From Streptomyces flaveolus (GTDB taxonomy: Bacteria; Actinomycetota; Actinomycetes; Streptomycetales; Streptomycetaceae), in NCBI RefSeq assembly GCF_000716535.1, contig NZ_JNWV01000027.1, positions 1 through 64,000 of the forward strand: a stretch of DNA of 64,000 bases, read 5' to 3'. Each line of letters opens with the position of its first letter. Within the stretch, counting starts at the first letter, position 1. The position numbers and the translations under genes are program-made. Under the pieces are notes generated by a model. That model was not told the DNA's origin. It made no database searches and saw only the letters and a program-made list of their open reading frames with translations. Shown in pieces: positions 32,648-43,406 of this stretch.

Positions 32648-32717
32648 GTCGCGGGGTGGTCCGGACGTGTTGCGGGGGCGGCCGCGCCGCGGCTCGTCGC
32701 GCTCCTGGTCGGCCGGA

Positions 32718-34241
32718 TCACCCTGCGCCTTCCAGCGTCTGGTCGTTCAGCAGGAACCACGCCGCCGCCGACGCCGTCAGGAGGACCGCCGCTCCCGCTC
32801 CGGAGGCCAGGTGGAGGCCGTGGACGAAGCTGTCCCGGGCCGCGTCCAGCAGGGCCGCCGCCTGGGGCGGGGAGAGGTGCGCCGCCGCCTCCACCGCCGC
32901 GCCCAGGGACTCGTGGGCGCCGGCCGGGGTGCCGGACGGGCCCGTGAAGCCGCGGTAGACGCCGGTCACGATGGACCCCAGCAGCGCGATGCCCAGGGCG
33001 GCGCCCAGTTCGTACGCCGTCTCGGACACCGCCGAGGCCGCGCCCGCCTGGTCCTTGGGGACGCTGGAGAGGATGACGTCGGCGGTCACCGTGAAGGAGA
33101 AGCCCGCGCCGACGCCCACGACCAGCAGGGCGGCGCCGAGGACCGGGTAGCCGGTGGACGCGCCGAGCGTCGTCAGCGCGGCCAGGGCGATGCCGACCGC
33201 GGCCAGGCCGCCGGAGACCACCGCGCGGACCGAGAAGCGCCGGGCGGCGCGGCCCGCGAACAGACCGGCCGTCACCGCGCCCACCGCCGCGGGAAGTTCC
33301 GCAAGTCCGGCCTCGAACGGGCGTCGGCCCTGGACGAGTTGCAGGTACTGGGAGAGGAAGAACACCAGGCCCGACATGCCGAGGACGGTCAGCAGGTCGG
33401 CGAGGACCGCTCCGCTGAAGCCACGGCGCCGGAACAGCCGCATGTCCAGCAGCGGGACCGGCATGGTCAGCTGACGGTGGACGAAGCCGTACAGGGCCGC
33501 CGCGCCCAGCAGGGCGGTGCCGAGGGTCGTCCCGGTGAGGCCGTGCGTGGCGGCCTCCTTGACCGCGTAGACCAGGGCGATCATGCCGACCAGCGAGAGC
33601 AGGACGCTGCTCAGGTCCCAGGGCCCCGGGTCGGGGTTGCGGGACTCGGGCAGGGTGCGGATGCCGACCAGCACCAGGACCGCCATCACCGGCAGGTTGA
33701 TCAGGAAGACCGACCCCCACCAGAAGTGCTCGAGGAGGAGTCCGCCGACGATCGGGCCGACGGCCGTACCGGCGGAGGCGGTGGCGCCCCAGACGCCGAC
33801 GGCGAGGCTGCGCTCGCGCGGGTCGTGGAAGATGTTGCGGATCAGGGCCAGGGTGGCGGGCATCAGGGTCGCTCCGGCGACGCCGAGCAGCGCCCGGGCC
33901 AGGATCATCAGTTCCGGTGTCGTCGCGTAGGCGCCCAGCACGGACAGCGCGCCGAACGCCGTGGCCCCGCACAGCAGGATCCGCTTGCGGCCGATGCGGT
34001 CGCCGAGGCTGCCCATGGAGACCAGCAGACCGGCGATGACGAAGGAGTAGACGTCGCCGATCCACAGCAGCTGGGTGCCGGAGGGGTTCAGGTCTTCGCT
34101 GATGTAGGGGGTCGCCAGGCCGAGGACGGTGGCGTCGACGGCCACCAGCAGCACGGCCAGGACGAGGACGGACAGCGCGAGCCAGCGGCCCGGGCGCTTC
34201 ACCGCCTCGGTCGCGTCGGCCGGCCGCAGGGTGCTGGTCAT
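32718..34241 (-). CDS. MFS drug transporter, DHA2 (14-TM) family
   Basis: 507 aa with about 14 transmembrane helices. Motif C-like and motif A segments are VDATVLGLATPYISEDL, GSLGDRIGRKRILL and ALLGVAGATLMPATLALIRNIF, typical of DHA2 proton-antiport efflux pumps such as the EmrB/QacA type. It would export an amphiphilic or cationic toxicant. Its ATG overlaps the stop of the TetR gene upstream by four nt (ATGA), so pump and regulator are one transcript. GAGAGGAAG precedes the start. Confidence 0.93.
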   Translation of the reverse strand: MTSTLRPADATEAVKRPGRWLALSVLVLAVLLVAVDATVLGLATPYISEDLNPSGTQLLWIGDVYSFVIAGLLVSMGSLGDRIGRKRILLCGATAFGALSVLGAYATTPELMILARALLGVAGATLMPATLALIRNIFHDPRERSLAVGVWGATASAGTAVGPIVGGLLLEHFWWGSVFLINLPVMAVLVLVGIRTLPESRNPDPGPWDLSSVLLSLVGMIALVYAVKEAATHGLTGTTLGTALLGAAALYGFVHRQLTMPVPLLDMRLFRRRGFSGAVLADLLTVLGMSGLVFFLSQYLQLVQGRRPFEAGLAELPAAVGAVTAGLFAGRAARRFSVRAVVSGGLAAVGIALAALTTLGASTGYPVLGAALLVVGVGAGFSFTVTADVILSSVPKDQAGAASAVSETAYELGAALGIALLGSIVTGVYRGFTGPSGTPAGAHESLGAAVEAAAHLSPPQAAALLDAARDSFVHGLHLASGAGAAVLLTASAAAWFLLNDQTLEGAG

Positions 34242-34789
34242 GCTTCCTCTCTTCGCAGGGCGCCGCCGAGCAACAGCTCGGCGATCATGGTCGGGAAGTC
34301 CCGGGAGGCCACACGGCCGTCCAGGGTGGCCCAGGCGCAGGAGGCGATCAGCCCGTACAGCGCCTCCGTGAGCCAGACCGGGCTGAGGTCGATGCGGAAC
34401 TCGCCGTCGCGCTGTCCGCGCTGGAAAAGGGCGCCTATCCGGGCGTCCAGGCGCTGCCAGCCCTCGTTCTGCCGGTCGCCCTCCCACAGCTGGTTCTCGC
34501 CGTAGAGGAACGCGAGCAGTCCGGCGGCCGGCTGGATCTCGCGGACGAGCCTGCGGACGGCCTCGGCGGCGGACCCCTCCTCCGGCCTGGCCCGGTCCAG
34601 CGCGCCCTCGCACTCCGCGATGCCGAGCTGCTCCAGCGCCCGGACGAGCGCGTCCCGGCCGGCGAAGTGGCGGTGCAGCGTGGCCCGGCTGATCCCGGCG
34701 GCCTTGGCGACCTCGTCCATGGTCGCGGTGGACTTGCGGGTCAGCAGGGCGGCGGCACTGCGCAGCACGTGGTCACGATCGAGGGCCAT
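34238..34789 (-). CDS. TetR-family repressor of the MFS pump
   Basis: 183 aa. The N-terminal helix-turn-helix (residues ~20-50) is TMDEVAKAAGISRATLHRHFAGRDALVRAL, a TetR signature. The C-terminal ligand domain contains LLAFLYGENQLWEGDRQNEGW. It lies first in an operon with the DHA2 pump and is preceded 19 nt upstream by a perfect 9-bp inverted repeat, the probable autoregulatory operator. Confidence 0.93.
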   Translation of the reverse strand: MALDRDHVLRSAAALLTRKSTATMDEVAKAAGISRATLHRHFAGRDALVRALEQLGIAECEGALDRARPEEGSAAEAVRRLVREIQPAAGLLAFLYGENQLWEGDRQNEGWQRLDARIGALFQRGQRDGEFRIDLSPVWLTEALYGLIASCAWATLDGRVASRDFPTMIAELLLGGALRREEA

Positions 34790-34807
34790 GAGACAACAGT
34801 AGCCCAT

Positions 34808-34827
34808 GTGAGACATTGATGTCTCAC
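34808..34827. promoter_or_regulatory. TetR operator upstream of regulator-pump operon
   Basis: GTGAGACAT (34808-34816) and ATGTCTCAC (34819-34827) are perfect inverted repeats with a 2-nt spacer, 19 nt before the TetR start codon. Size, symmetry and position fit a TetR autorepressor site. Confidence 0.75.
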
Positions 34828-34872
34828 ACTGGGCACGGTCGTCTCGTCGGTGCCGGTCCGGGCGGGTGCTCG

Positions 34873-35844
34873 TCAGTGCCAGGGCAGCTGTCCGCGGCGC
34901 TCCCAGTAGGCGCGCGGGTCCTCCGCCAGCGCGTCGAGGCGCGTCAGCTGGTCCTCGTCGAGGTCGACGGCGGGGGCGTGCAGGTTGGAGACGAGCTGCG
35001 GGACGGTCGCGGCGCCGGAGAGGACGACTCCGGCCCAGGGCCGGCGCAGGATCCAGGCGAGGGCGACCGCGTCGCAGCCCATTCCGGTCGCGGCGGCCAC
35101 GGCCTTCAGCGCGTCCGGGGCGTGCGGCTCGGCCAGCCGGCCGTTCGCCATGCCCTCCTTGACGATCACGGTGAGCCCGGCGTCGTGCGCCTCGGCGAGG
35201 GCGGGCCCGGCCGACGTCTCCAGGGCGTTGTACGTCGACTGCACGGTACGGAAGAGGGGTTCGCCGTCGACCGTGACCGCGAGGGCGGCGCGGATGGCGT
35301 CGGCCTGGGCGGGGCCACTGGTGGAGAAGCCGACGGTGAGGCCCTGGGCGGCGGCTTCCGCCAGCCTGGCGTGCAGGTCCTTGTCGGTGAGGGCCGGGCT
35401 GTCCGGGGTCACCGAGTGGATCTGGTAGAGGTCGAGCCGGTCGCCGAGCAGGGCGTCGGTCTCGGCGCGCTGCCGTTCGTAGGTGGCGAGGCTGTGGTCC
35501 TTTACCTCGTGCCGCTCGGCGTCGGTGGACCAGCCGGCCGTGTAGGTGTAGCCCCACTTGCTGCCGACGACCACGTCGTCGGCCTCGGGGTGGGCGTTCA
35601 GCCAGTCGGCGAGGAACTCCTCGGAGCGGCCGTAGGAGCGGGCGGCGTCGAAGTAGCGGACGCCCTGGGCGTAGGCGGCGTCGAGGAGTTCGTGGGTCCG
35701 GGTGCGCAGCGCTTCGACGCTGCGGTTCTCGCCGAGGTCCTCGTCGCGGCCGAGATTGATGTAGCCGGGGCGACCCACTGCGGCCAGGCCCAGTCCGATG
35801 TGGCAGGTGGGGGTGGTCGCTGTGGCCAGTCGCGCGAAGGGCAT
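34873..35844 (-). CDS. Aldo/keto reductase
   Basis: 323 aa AKR-fold enzyme: GLGLAAVGRPGYINLG at the N-terminus, YFDAARSYGRSEEFLADWL (the D/Y catalytic pair in FDAARSYG), VVVGSKWGYTYTAGW (Lys), DLYQIHSVTPDS (His), VGFSTSGP and the C-terminal cofactor region (VALAWILRRPWAGVVLSGAAT). The tetrad Asp-Tyr-Lys-His is visible. It is NADPH-dependent and cytosolic; the substrate is unknown. GGAG lies 7 nt before the ATG. It is upstream of the TetR operon on the same strand with the operator between them. Confidence 0.9.
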   Translation of the reverse strand: MPFARLATATTPTCHIGLGLAAVGRPGYINLGRDEDLGENRSVEALRTRTHELLDAAYAQGVRYFDAARSYGRSEEFLADWLNAHPEADDVVVGSKWGYTYTAGWSTDAERHEVKDHSLATYERQRAETDALLGDRLDLYQIHSVTPDSPALTDKDLHARLAEAAAQGLTVGFSTSGPAQADAIRAALAVTVDGEPLFRTVQSTYNALETSAGPALAEAHDAGLTVIVKEGMANGRLAEPHAPDALKAVAAATGMGCDAVALAWILRRPWAGVVLSGAATVPQLVSNLHAPAVDLDEDQLTRLDALAEDPRAYWERRGQLPWH

Positions 35845-35996
35845 CGCGGGCTCCGTTCGGTCGGCTCCGGTGGGGCTCGCGACCAACGTAACCCTTGATG
35901 ACCTTCGCCTCAGGACTCGGTCGGTGCGATGTCCCGGCGAGTGCGGGTGCGCCGCGGTTCCCCGCGCCGTTCCCCGCGCCGGCCAGGGGGCGCTCC

Positions 35997-37532
<1,536 letters not shown>

Positions 37533-38726
37533 TCAGGCGAGGTCGCGCTTGGCCGCGATCTTCGACGACAGGCTGTAGATGTCGATGAAGCCCTTGGCCG
37601 CCGACTGGTCGAACGTGTCGCCCGTGTCGTAGGTCGCGAGGTTGAAGTCGTACAGGGACTCCGTCGAGCGCCGGCCGGTGACGACGGCACGGCCGCCGTG
37701 CAGGGTCATCCGGATGTCGCCGGTGACGTGCTGGTTGGCCTCGTTGATGAAGCCGTCCAGGGCGCGCTTGAGCGGGGAGAACCACTGGCCGTCGTAGACC
37801 AGTTCGCCCCAGCGCTGCTCGACCTGCCGCTTGTAGCGGGCGAGTTCACGCTCGACGGTGACGTTCTCCAGCTCCTGGTGGGCGGTGATCAGGGCGATCG
37901 CGCCCGGGGCCTCGTACACCTCGCGGGACTTGATGCCGACGAGGCGGTCCTCGACCATGTCGATCCGGCCGATGCCCTGGGCGCCGGCGCGCTCGTTGAG
38001 CTGCTGGATGGCCTGCAGGACGGTGACGGGCTTGCCGTCGATGGCGACCGGGACGCCCTCCTTGAAGCTGATGACCACCTCGTCGGCCTCGCGCGCGACG
38101 GCCGGGTTGGAGGTGTACTCGTAGATGTCCTCGATCGGGGCGTTCCAGATGTCCTCCAGGAAGCCCGTCTCGACCGCGCGTCCGAAGACGTTCTGGTCGA
38201 TGGAGTACGGGGACTTCTTGGTGGTGGCGATCGGGAGCTGCTTCTCCTCGCAGAAGGCGATCGCCTTGTCCCGGGTCATGGCGTAGTCACGGACCGGGGC
38301 GATGCACTTGAGGTCGGGGGCGAGGGCGACGATGCCGGCCTCGAAGCGGACCTGGTCGTTGCCCTTGCCGGTGCAGCCGTGGGCGACCGTGGTGGCGCCG
38401 TGCTTCTTGGCGGCGGCGACGAGGTGCTTGACGATCGTCGGCCGGGACAGCGCGGAGACCAGCGGGTAGCGGTCCATGTAGAGGGCGTTGGTTTTGATCG
38501 CCGGGAGGCAGTACTCGTCGGCGAACTCGTCCTTGGCGTCCGCGACCTCGGCCTCGACGGCGCCGCACGCGAGGGCGCGCTTGCGGATGACGTCCAGGTC
38601 CTCGCCGCCCTGGCCGACGTCGACCGCAACGGCGATGACCTCGGCGCCCGTCTCCTCGGCGATCCAGCCGATGGCGACGGAGGTGTCCAGACCGCCTGAG
38701 TAGGCGAGTACGACGCGCTCGGTCAC
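37533..38726 (-). CDS. argG: Argininosuccinate synthase
   Basis: 397 aa. ATP pyrophosphatase loop [43 protein letters not shown] and [15 protein letters not shown] are the ArgG signatures. It condenses citrulline and aspartate. GTG start with GGAG eight nt upstream. It lies directly upstream of argH, with an ArgR-type operator ~30-60 nt before its start. In S. coelicolor, as I recall, argG is elsewhere in the genome, so this pairing differs. Confidence 0.96.
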   Translation of the reverse strand: MTERVVLAYSGGLDTSVAIGWIAEETGAEVIAVAVDVGQGGEDLDVIRKRALACGAVEAEVADAKDEFADEYCLPAIKTNALYMDRYPLVSALSRPTIVKHLVAAAKKHGATTVAHGCTGKGNDQVRFEAGIVALAPDLKCIAPVRDYAMTRDKAIAFCEEKQLPIATTKKSPYSIDQNVFGRAVETGFLEDIWNAPIEDIYEYTSNPAVAREADEVVISFKEGVPVAIDGKPVTVLQAIQQLNERAGAQGIGRIDMVEDRLVGIKSREVYEAPGAIALITAHQELENVTVERELARYKRQVEQRWGELVYDGQWFSPLKRALDGFINEANQHVTGDIRMTLHGGRAVVTGRRSTESLYDFNLATYDTGDTFDQSAAKGFIDIYSLSSKIAAKRDLA

Positions 38727-38751
38727 GGGTTTCTCCTCACAGTGCATTCGC

Positions 38752-38790
38752 TGACATGCATGAGTATGCAGAACTCTGCATGATTCGTCA
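38752..38790 (-). promoter_or_regulatory. ARG-box region upstream of argG
   Basis: Three TGCAT/ATGCA elements (ATGCATG at 38755, TATGCA at 38765, TGCATG at 38777) are spaced about one helical turn apart and flanked by TGAC and GTCA. This clustered TGCAT pattern fits an ArgR hexamer operator and lies 26-64 nt before the argG start. argR is encoded at 52.9 kb in this window. Confidence 0.75.
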
Positions 38791-38897
38791 ATCTCCCTTT
38801 CGGTTGAACGCGTGCAACCGCTTTCTCGTACTCCTCGCCGAACGCAGGCGCCGCGTTCGTCCGACGACGACACTCCCGACCCGAGTGAGGCATTCGC

Positions 38898-39764
38898 ATG
38901 TCCAGGGCTCTTCCGAAGTACGACAAGCGCCGCGTGGCGATCATCGGCGGCGCCGCGGCCGTGGTGCTGTCCGGCGCGGTGATCGCCGGCTCCGCCCTCG
39001 CCGGCACCCCCGCCGAGAGCGACGGCGCGACCGGTGCCCGCACCCTGGCGAGCCCCGGGACGATCACCTGCCCCGACGTCGCCTCGAAGCTGCCCGCCGT
39101 CCCCGCCTCCGCGAAGGCCGAGGTCGACCGCAATCTGGCCCTCCTCCAGACCCAGATCAACGAGGCCAACACCCGGCTGGCCGACACCGTCGGCCAAGGC
39201 GGCCCCAACTTCGTCAACAACGCGATCCTGGGACCGCTGAAGGACAAGCGCGTGGCCACCGTCAACCGCATCGCCACGGCGATCGGGCGTACGGCGGCCA
39301 AGCCGGCCGGGCTGGACGCGCTGGCGCCCTGCACCCTGAACGCGAACGGCGGCGGGGCATCCACCGGCGCCGCCCCGGACGCCCCGGCGAGCCAGCAGCC
39401 GGGCGCCGGCACGGCGGGCGGGGGCGGTGCGGCGGCGGGCGGGGGCGGCGCGACCGGCGGGAACACCGGGGCGGGGACGATCACCTGCCCCGACATCGCT
39501 TCGAAGCTGCCCGCCGTCCCCGCCTCCGCGAAGGCCGAGGTCGACCGGAACCTCACCCTCCTCCAGACCCAGATCAAGGAGGCCAACACCCGGCTGGCCG
39601 ACACCGTCGGCCAGGGCGGCCCCAACTTCGTCGACAACGCGATCCTCGGCCCGCTGAAGGGCAAGCGCGCCTCGACCATCGACCGCATCGCCATCGCCAT
39701 CGGCCGCACCTCCGCCAGGCCCACGGGCCTGGACTCGCTGGCCGCCTGCACCCTCACCCAGTGA
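38898..39764 (+). CDS. Secreted protein with two near-identical ~94-aa domains
   Basis: 288 aa. A Sec-type signal ([26 protein letters not shown], cleavage near residue 35) is followed by domain 1 (54-147), a Gly/Ala/Pro linker (148-192) and domain 2 (193-286). Each domain begins with GTITCPD and ends with a C-T-L, giving one Cys pair likely to form a disulfide. They share [18 protein letters not shown] and [12 protein letters not shown] with only about 15 differences. The fold looks helical and the family is not recognised. GTGAGG precedes the ATG. It is divergent from argG and followed by a strong terminator. Confidence 0.85.
   Translation: MSRALPKYDKRRVAIIGGAAAVVLSGAVIAGSALAGTPAESDGATGARTLASPGTITCPDVASKLPAVPASAKAEVDRNLALLQTQINEANTRLADTVGQGGPNFVNNAILGPLKDKRVATVNRIATAIGRTAAKPAGLDALAPCTLNANGGGASTGAAPDAPASQQPGAGTAGGGGAAAGGGGATGGNTGAGTITCPDIASKLPAVPASAKAEVDRNLTLLQTQIKEANTRLADTVGQGGPNFVDNAILGPLKGKRASTIDRIAIAIGRTSARPTGLDSLAACTLTQ
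39057..39755 (+). repeat. Intragenic duplication, 282-bp units
   Basis: Units at 39057-39338 and 39474-39755 encode the two repeated domains of the secreted protein and are nearly identical at DNA level, including synonymous positions (for example the shared ATCACCTGCCCCGACAT/GTCGC block). This implies a recent duplication or gene conversion. Confidence 0.88.
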
Positions 39765-39776
39765 GGTGACAGGCAA

Positions 39777-39820
39777 GCCGTGGCCGCCCCGTGGGAAGCG
39801 CCGGCCGGGGCGGCCACGGC
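39777..39820 (+). terminator. Terminator after the two-domain secreted protein
   Basis: 14-bp stem GCCGTGGCCGCCCC (39777-39790) with its complement at 39807-39820 and a 16-nt loop, starting 13 nt after the stop codon. Confidence 0.85.
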
Positions 39821-39886
39821 GCCCCCCCTGTGCCGGATCCGCCAATTACTTAGACGGCCGAAGAACTTCCGCCGATACTCGCAGTC

Positions 39887-40474
39887 ATGGGAAAGACCTA
39901 TGAGCGCATAGACGGCAGGCTGCGCACGTTCATCGAGGAGCAGCCCCTCTTCTTCACCGCGACCGCCCCGCTCTCCGGCGACGGCACGGTCAACCTCTCC
40001 CCCAAGGGCCTCAAGGGCTCCTTCGCCGTGCTCGACGAACTCACCGTCGCCTACCTGGACTTCGCCGGGTCCAACGCCGAGACCGTCGCGCACCTCAGGG
40101 AGAACGGGCGGATCACGCTGATGTGGTGCGCCTTCCAGGGCCCGCCGAACATCGTGCGCGTGCACGGCCGGGGCGAGCCCGTCTTCCGCGACGACCCGCG
40201 CTTCCCGGAACTGCTCACCCACTTCCCGGACATCGACCCGAGCCCGCACGGGCTGCGCGCGGTCATCGTCGTCCGCGCCGAACTGGTCCGGGACAGCTGC
40301 GGATACGCCGTGCCCCACATGGCGTACGAGGAGGACCGCGACGTGCACGGCAGGCGCTTCGCCCGCGAGGACGACGCCTCGCTGAGCGCGTACTTCGAGA
40401 AGAAGGAGCACATCGCGACTAGCCTGGACGGCCTACCCGGGCTGCCGTTGCCGCTGCCGCCCTCTACCGTCTGA
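39887..40474 (+). CDS. Pyridoxamine-5'-phosphate oxidase-family protein
   Basis: 195 aa. The split-barrel flavin/PPOX fold is indicated by FIEEQPLFFTATAPLSGDGTVNLSPKG, TVAYLDFAGSNAETVAHLRENGRITLMWCAFQGPPNIVRVHGRGE and RDSCGYAVPHM. These proteins bind FMN or F420. The extended VNLSPKG and GSNAETVAHL motifs belong to the PPOX subfamily that is not PdxH, so vitamin B6 synthesis is unlikely. Its stop is three nt before the next gene's ATG, so it is co-transcribed with the L,D-transpeptidase-like gene. Confidence 0.87.
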   Translation: MGKTYERIDGRLRTFIEEQPLFFTATAPLSGDGTVNLSPKGLKGSFAVLDELTVAYLDFAGSNAETVAHLRENGRITLMWCAFQGPPNIVRVHGRGEPVFRDDPRFPELLTHFPDIDPSPHGLRAVIVVRAELVRDSCGYAVPHMAYEEDRDVHGRRFAREDDASLSAYFEKKEHIATSLDGLPGLPLPLPPSTV

Positions 40475-40477
40475 GCC

Positions 40478-41182
40478 ATGCGCCCCGGTGTGGTCCTCGC
40501 CCTCGTCTCCGCCTCCGCCCTCGCCCTGCTCGGCGCCGCGCCCGGCCGCGGCCCGGTGCCGCTGCCCGCGGGGATGGCGGACACGGGCGGCGGCCGCCAG
40601 CTGATCGTCGCCCAGGCCCCGGACACCAAGGCCACGACGGGCACGGTGAGCTGGTGGGACCTGCGGGACGGCCAGTGGGTCCGGGCCGGCTCCGCACCGG
40701 CCAGGTTCGGAGCGGGTGGGCTGGTCGACGGCGCCACCCGCGAGCAGGGCACGAACTCGACCCCGACCGGGCTGTACGGCCTCCCGTTCGGCTTCGGGAT
40801 CAAGGCCGCGCCGGCCGGCACACAGGTCACGTACCGTCCGGTCCGCAAGAGTTCCTGGTGGTGCCAGGACAACGACTCGCGCTCCTACAACCGCTGGGTC
40901 GACCCGCTCCCCGCCGACTGCCGCGCCGCCGAGGCCGAGCACCTGATCGACTACGGCACCCAGTACGCGCACGGCCTCGTCATCGCCTTCAACTACGACC
41001 GCCCCGTACGGGGACGCGGAGCCGGGATCTTCCTGCACGTCAACGGCCGGGCGGCGACGGCCGGGTGCGTGTCGGTGCCGGAGGACGCCATGCGCCGGAT
41101 CCTCACCTGGACCGACCCGGCGGCGAGGCCGCACATCGCGATCGGCACGGAGAAGGGGGCGACGGCGGTCAGCCGCTACTGA
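40478..41182 (+). CDS. Secreted L,D-transpeptidase-like protein
   Basis: 234 aa. The Sec signal peptide is MRPGVVLALVSASALALLGAAPG. The C-terminal catalytic motif is IFLHVNGRAATAGCVSV, with His187, Gly196 and Cys197: the H...GC core of YkuD-fold L,D-transpeptidases. TPTGLYGLPFGFGI matches the substrate-proximal strand seen in secreted YkuD proteins. It would crosslink or modify peptidoglycan (3-3 links) or attach proteins to it. The canonical SxGC is TAGC here. Co-transcribed with the PPOX gene. Confidence 0.85.
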   Translation: MRPGVVLALVSASALALLGAAPGRGPVPLPAGMADTGGGRQLIVAQAPDTKATTGTVSWWDLRDGQWVRAGSAPARFGAGGLVDGATREQGTNSTPTGLYGLPFGFGIKAAPAGTQVTYRPVRKSSWWCQDNDSRSYNRWVDPLPADCRAAEAEHLIDYGTQYAHGLVIAFNYDRPVRGRGAGIFLHVNGRAATAGCVSVPEDAMRRILTWTDPAARPHIAIGTEKGATAVSRY

Positions 41183-41202
41183 AGCGCTCGGTGACGGGCC
41201 CC

Positions 41203-42669
41203 TCAGGGTGCCGTGGGCAGGATCACCGTGAACGTCGTCGCCCCCGGCCGGCTCTCCAGCTCCACGCTCCCCCCGTGCGCCTCCGTCACCGCCGCCACGA
41301 TCGACAGGCCCAGGCCCGCTCCCCCGCCGGAGGCGTCGGCCCGGCGGCGGTGTTCCGCCCGGGTGAAGCGTTCGAAGACGGTGGGCCGGACGTCCTCCGG
41401 GACGCCGGGGCCGTCGTCGTGGACCGAGAGGGTGGCCTGTTCCGCGTCGGCCTCCAGGGTGATCGTCACCTTCGTGCCGGCCGGTGTGTGCAGGCGCGCG
41501 TTGGCCAGCAGGTTGGCGAGCGCCTGGTGGAGGCGGTGGGCGTCGCCCGGCACCGTCACCGGTTCCTCGGGCAGGTCCAGGGTCCAGCGGTGGGCGGGGC
41601 CGGCGGCGCGGGCGTCCGTCACCGCGTCCAGGACCAGGCGGGTCAGGTCCACCGGCCGGCGTTCCAGCGGGCGGCCCGCGTCGAGGCGGGCCAGGAGGAG
41701 GAGGTCGTCGACCATGTCGCCCATGCGCGCGGACTCGGCCGTGATGCGGCGCAGGGCACGGGTCACCTCCGGTGGCACTGGGCCGGGGTGCAGGAGGGCC
41801 AGTTCGGCGTGGCCGCGGACCGATGCGACCGGGGTGCGCAGTTCGTGGCTGGCGTCGGCGGCGAAGCGGCGCAGCCGCTCCTCCACGGCGTGCCGCTTGG
41901 TGAGCGCGTCCTCCACGTGGCCGAGCATGCGGTTGAAGGCCGTGGCCACCTGGCCGACCTCGCCGTGCGGGTCGGTGTCCGGCGCCCGTGGCGGCAGCGC
42001 GACCTCCCCGCTGGCCAGCGGCAGTTCGCTGACCCGGGTGGCGGTGGCGGCGACCCGGCTGAGCGGTCGTAGCGACCAGCGCACCCAGCAGGCTCCGGCC
42101 ACGCCCGTGACGACCAGGGCCAGGCCGAAGACGACGCCCGCCACCAGTTCCAGCCGGTGGACCGTCGCCTGGACCGGCTCCAGGGGGAGGCCGACGAGCA
42201 GCACGTCCCCGTCCCGGCCGGGCGAGGCGACGACCCGGTAGTCGTCCAGGGCGGACAGGTCGACGGTGTGCGGCCTGCCGTCGGCCGGAACCCGGGCCAG
42301 CCGCTCGGCGTCCCGCGCGGTCAGGTCCACGTCCAGGTCGGCGGCGGGGTCGCCGGAGCGGATCAGCCCCTTGTGGGTGACCTCGCCGTTCAGCAGACGG
42401 GCGCCGAACGTGCCGGTGGCCATGCGGCGGGTGTCGCCCTGTTCGTCGCCGTCGTGGTCGTCGCGGTCGTGGGGCAGCCGGCCGTCGTGTTCCAGGCTCT
42501 CCGGGAAGCGGGTGCCGACCTGGGTGAGCTGTTCGTCCAGGCGCTGGGTGAGGAAGCCGTTCAGTTCCACGACCGCGGCCAGGCCGACGGCCGCGCAGCT
42601 CACCGCCAGCAGCGTCACCAGCCCCACGGTGAGCCGGGTCCGGAGGGTGCGGGGGCCGAGCCGGGTCAC
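41203..42669 (-). CDS. Two-component sensor histidine kinase
   Basis: 488 aa from a GTG overlapping the regulator stop by four nt. TM1 is ~12-34 and TM2 ~174-198, enclosing an extracytoplasmic domain with the His/Asp-rich stretch HDGRLPHDRDDHDGDEQG (61-78). A HAMP (~199-255), the H-box FAADASHELRTPVASV (His275), the N-box NLLANARLH, the G1 box DDGPGVP and G2 GGAGLGLSIV follow. It should sense an outer signal, perhaps metal given the His/Asp loop, and phosphorylate its partner. The pair is divergent from the ferric-reductase locus and convergent with the L,D-transpeptidase gene. Confidence 0.94.
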   Translation of the reverse strand: MTRLGPRTLRTRLTVGLVTLLAVSCAAVGLAAVVELNGFLTQRLDEQLTQVGTRFPESLEHDGRLPHDRDDHDGDEQGDTRRMATGTFGARLLNGEVTHKGLIRSGDPAADLDVDLTARDAERLARVPADGRPHTVDLSALDDYRVVASPGRDGDVLLVGLPLEPVQATVHRLELVAGVVFGLALVVTGVAGACWVRWSLRPLSRVAATATRVSELPLASGEVALPPRAPDTDPHGEVGQVATAFNRMLGHVEDALTKRHAVEERLRRFAADASHELRTPVASVRGHAELALLHPGPVPPEVTRALRRITAESARMGDMVDDLLLLARLDAGRPLERRPVDLTRLVLDAVTDARAAGPAHRWTLDLPEEPVTVPGDAHRLHQALANLLANARLHTPAGTKVTITLEADAEQATLSVHDDGPGVPEDVRPTVFERFTRAEHRRRADASGGGAGLGLSIVAAVTEAHGGSVELESRPGATTFTVILPTAP

Positions 42670-43406
42670 CTGGTCACCGGCTTCAGGACGTACCCGGCGC
42701 CGCGCATGGTGTGGATCATGGGCTCGCGGCCCGCGTCGACCTTCTTGCGCAGGTAGGAGATGTACAGCTCGACGACATGGGCCCGGCCGCCGAAGTCGTA
42801 GGACCAGACCCGGTCGAGGATCTGCGCCTTGCTGAGCACGCGGCGCGGGTTGCGCATGAGGAAGCGGAGGAGTTCGAACTCGGTCGGCGAGAGTTCTATC
42901 AGCTCGCCGGCCCGGGTGACCTCGCGGGCGTCCTCGTCCATCACCAGATCGCCGACGACCAGCCGCGGGCCCTCCTCCTGCGTGCGGGCCATGCCGGCCC
43001 GGCGCAGCAGGCCGCGCAGCCGCGCGACGACCTCCTCCAGGCTGAAGGGCTTGGTGACGTAGTCGTCGCCGCCCGCGGTGATCCCGGCGATGCGGTCCTC
43101 GACCGCGTCCCGGGCGGTCAGGAAGAGCACGCACACATCGGGCTTCACCTCGTGCAGGCGGCGCAGCACGGCGAAGCCGTCGGTGTCCGGGAGCATCACG
43201 TCGAGGACGACGGCGTCGGGCAGCAGCTCCCGCGCGGCGGCGACGGCGGCGGCGCCGTCGCCGGCCGCGCGCACCTCCCAGCGCTCGTAGCGCAGGGCTC
43301 CGGTGAGCACCTCCGCGAGGTCGGGGTCGTCGTCGACGACGAGGACGCGCAGCGGGGTGCCGTCGGGGCGGGTGAGGGCGGGGCGGCCGGAGCGGGTGGT
43401 GTTCAT
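42666..43406 (-). CDS. OmpR-family response regulator
   Basis: 246 aa. The receiver domain has VLVVDDDPD (acidic pocket), the phosphoacceptor Asp69 in VVLDVMLPD, and Lys in DDYVTKPF. The winged-helix output domain is ELSPTEFELLRFLMRNPRRVLSKAQILDRVW ... VVELYISYLRKKVD ... IHTMRGAGYVLKP. The ATG at 43406 has GGAAGG upstream and is preferred over a Met five codons earlier. It is translationally coupled to the kinase. A 9-bp direct repeat with 11-nt spacing in the divergent promoter is a candidate binding site. Confidence 0.95.
   Translation of the reverse strand: MNTTRSGRPALTRPDGTPLRVLVVDDDPDLAEVLTGALRYERWEVRAAGDGAAAVAAARELLPDAVVLDVMLPDTDGFAVLRRLHEVKPDVCVLFLTARDAVEDRIAGITAGGDDYVTKPFSLEEVVARLRGLLRRAGMARTQEEGPRLVVGDLVMDEDAREVTRAGELIELSPTEFELLRFLMRNPRRVLSKAQILDRVWSYDFGGRAHVVELYISYLRKKVDAGREPMIHTMRGAGYVLKPVTR

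Noticed and set aside
30993..34827. Shared operator between the multicopper oxidase palindrome and the TetR operator
   Set aside because: Both contain ATGTCT, but the dyad geometry is inverted (centre at CTGA versus centre at ACAT) and the spacer differs, so one repressor for both is unlikely.
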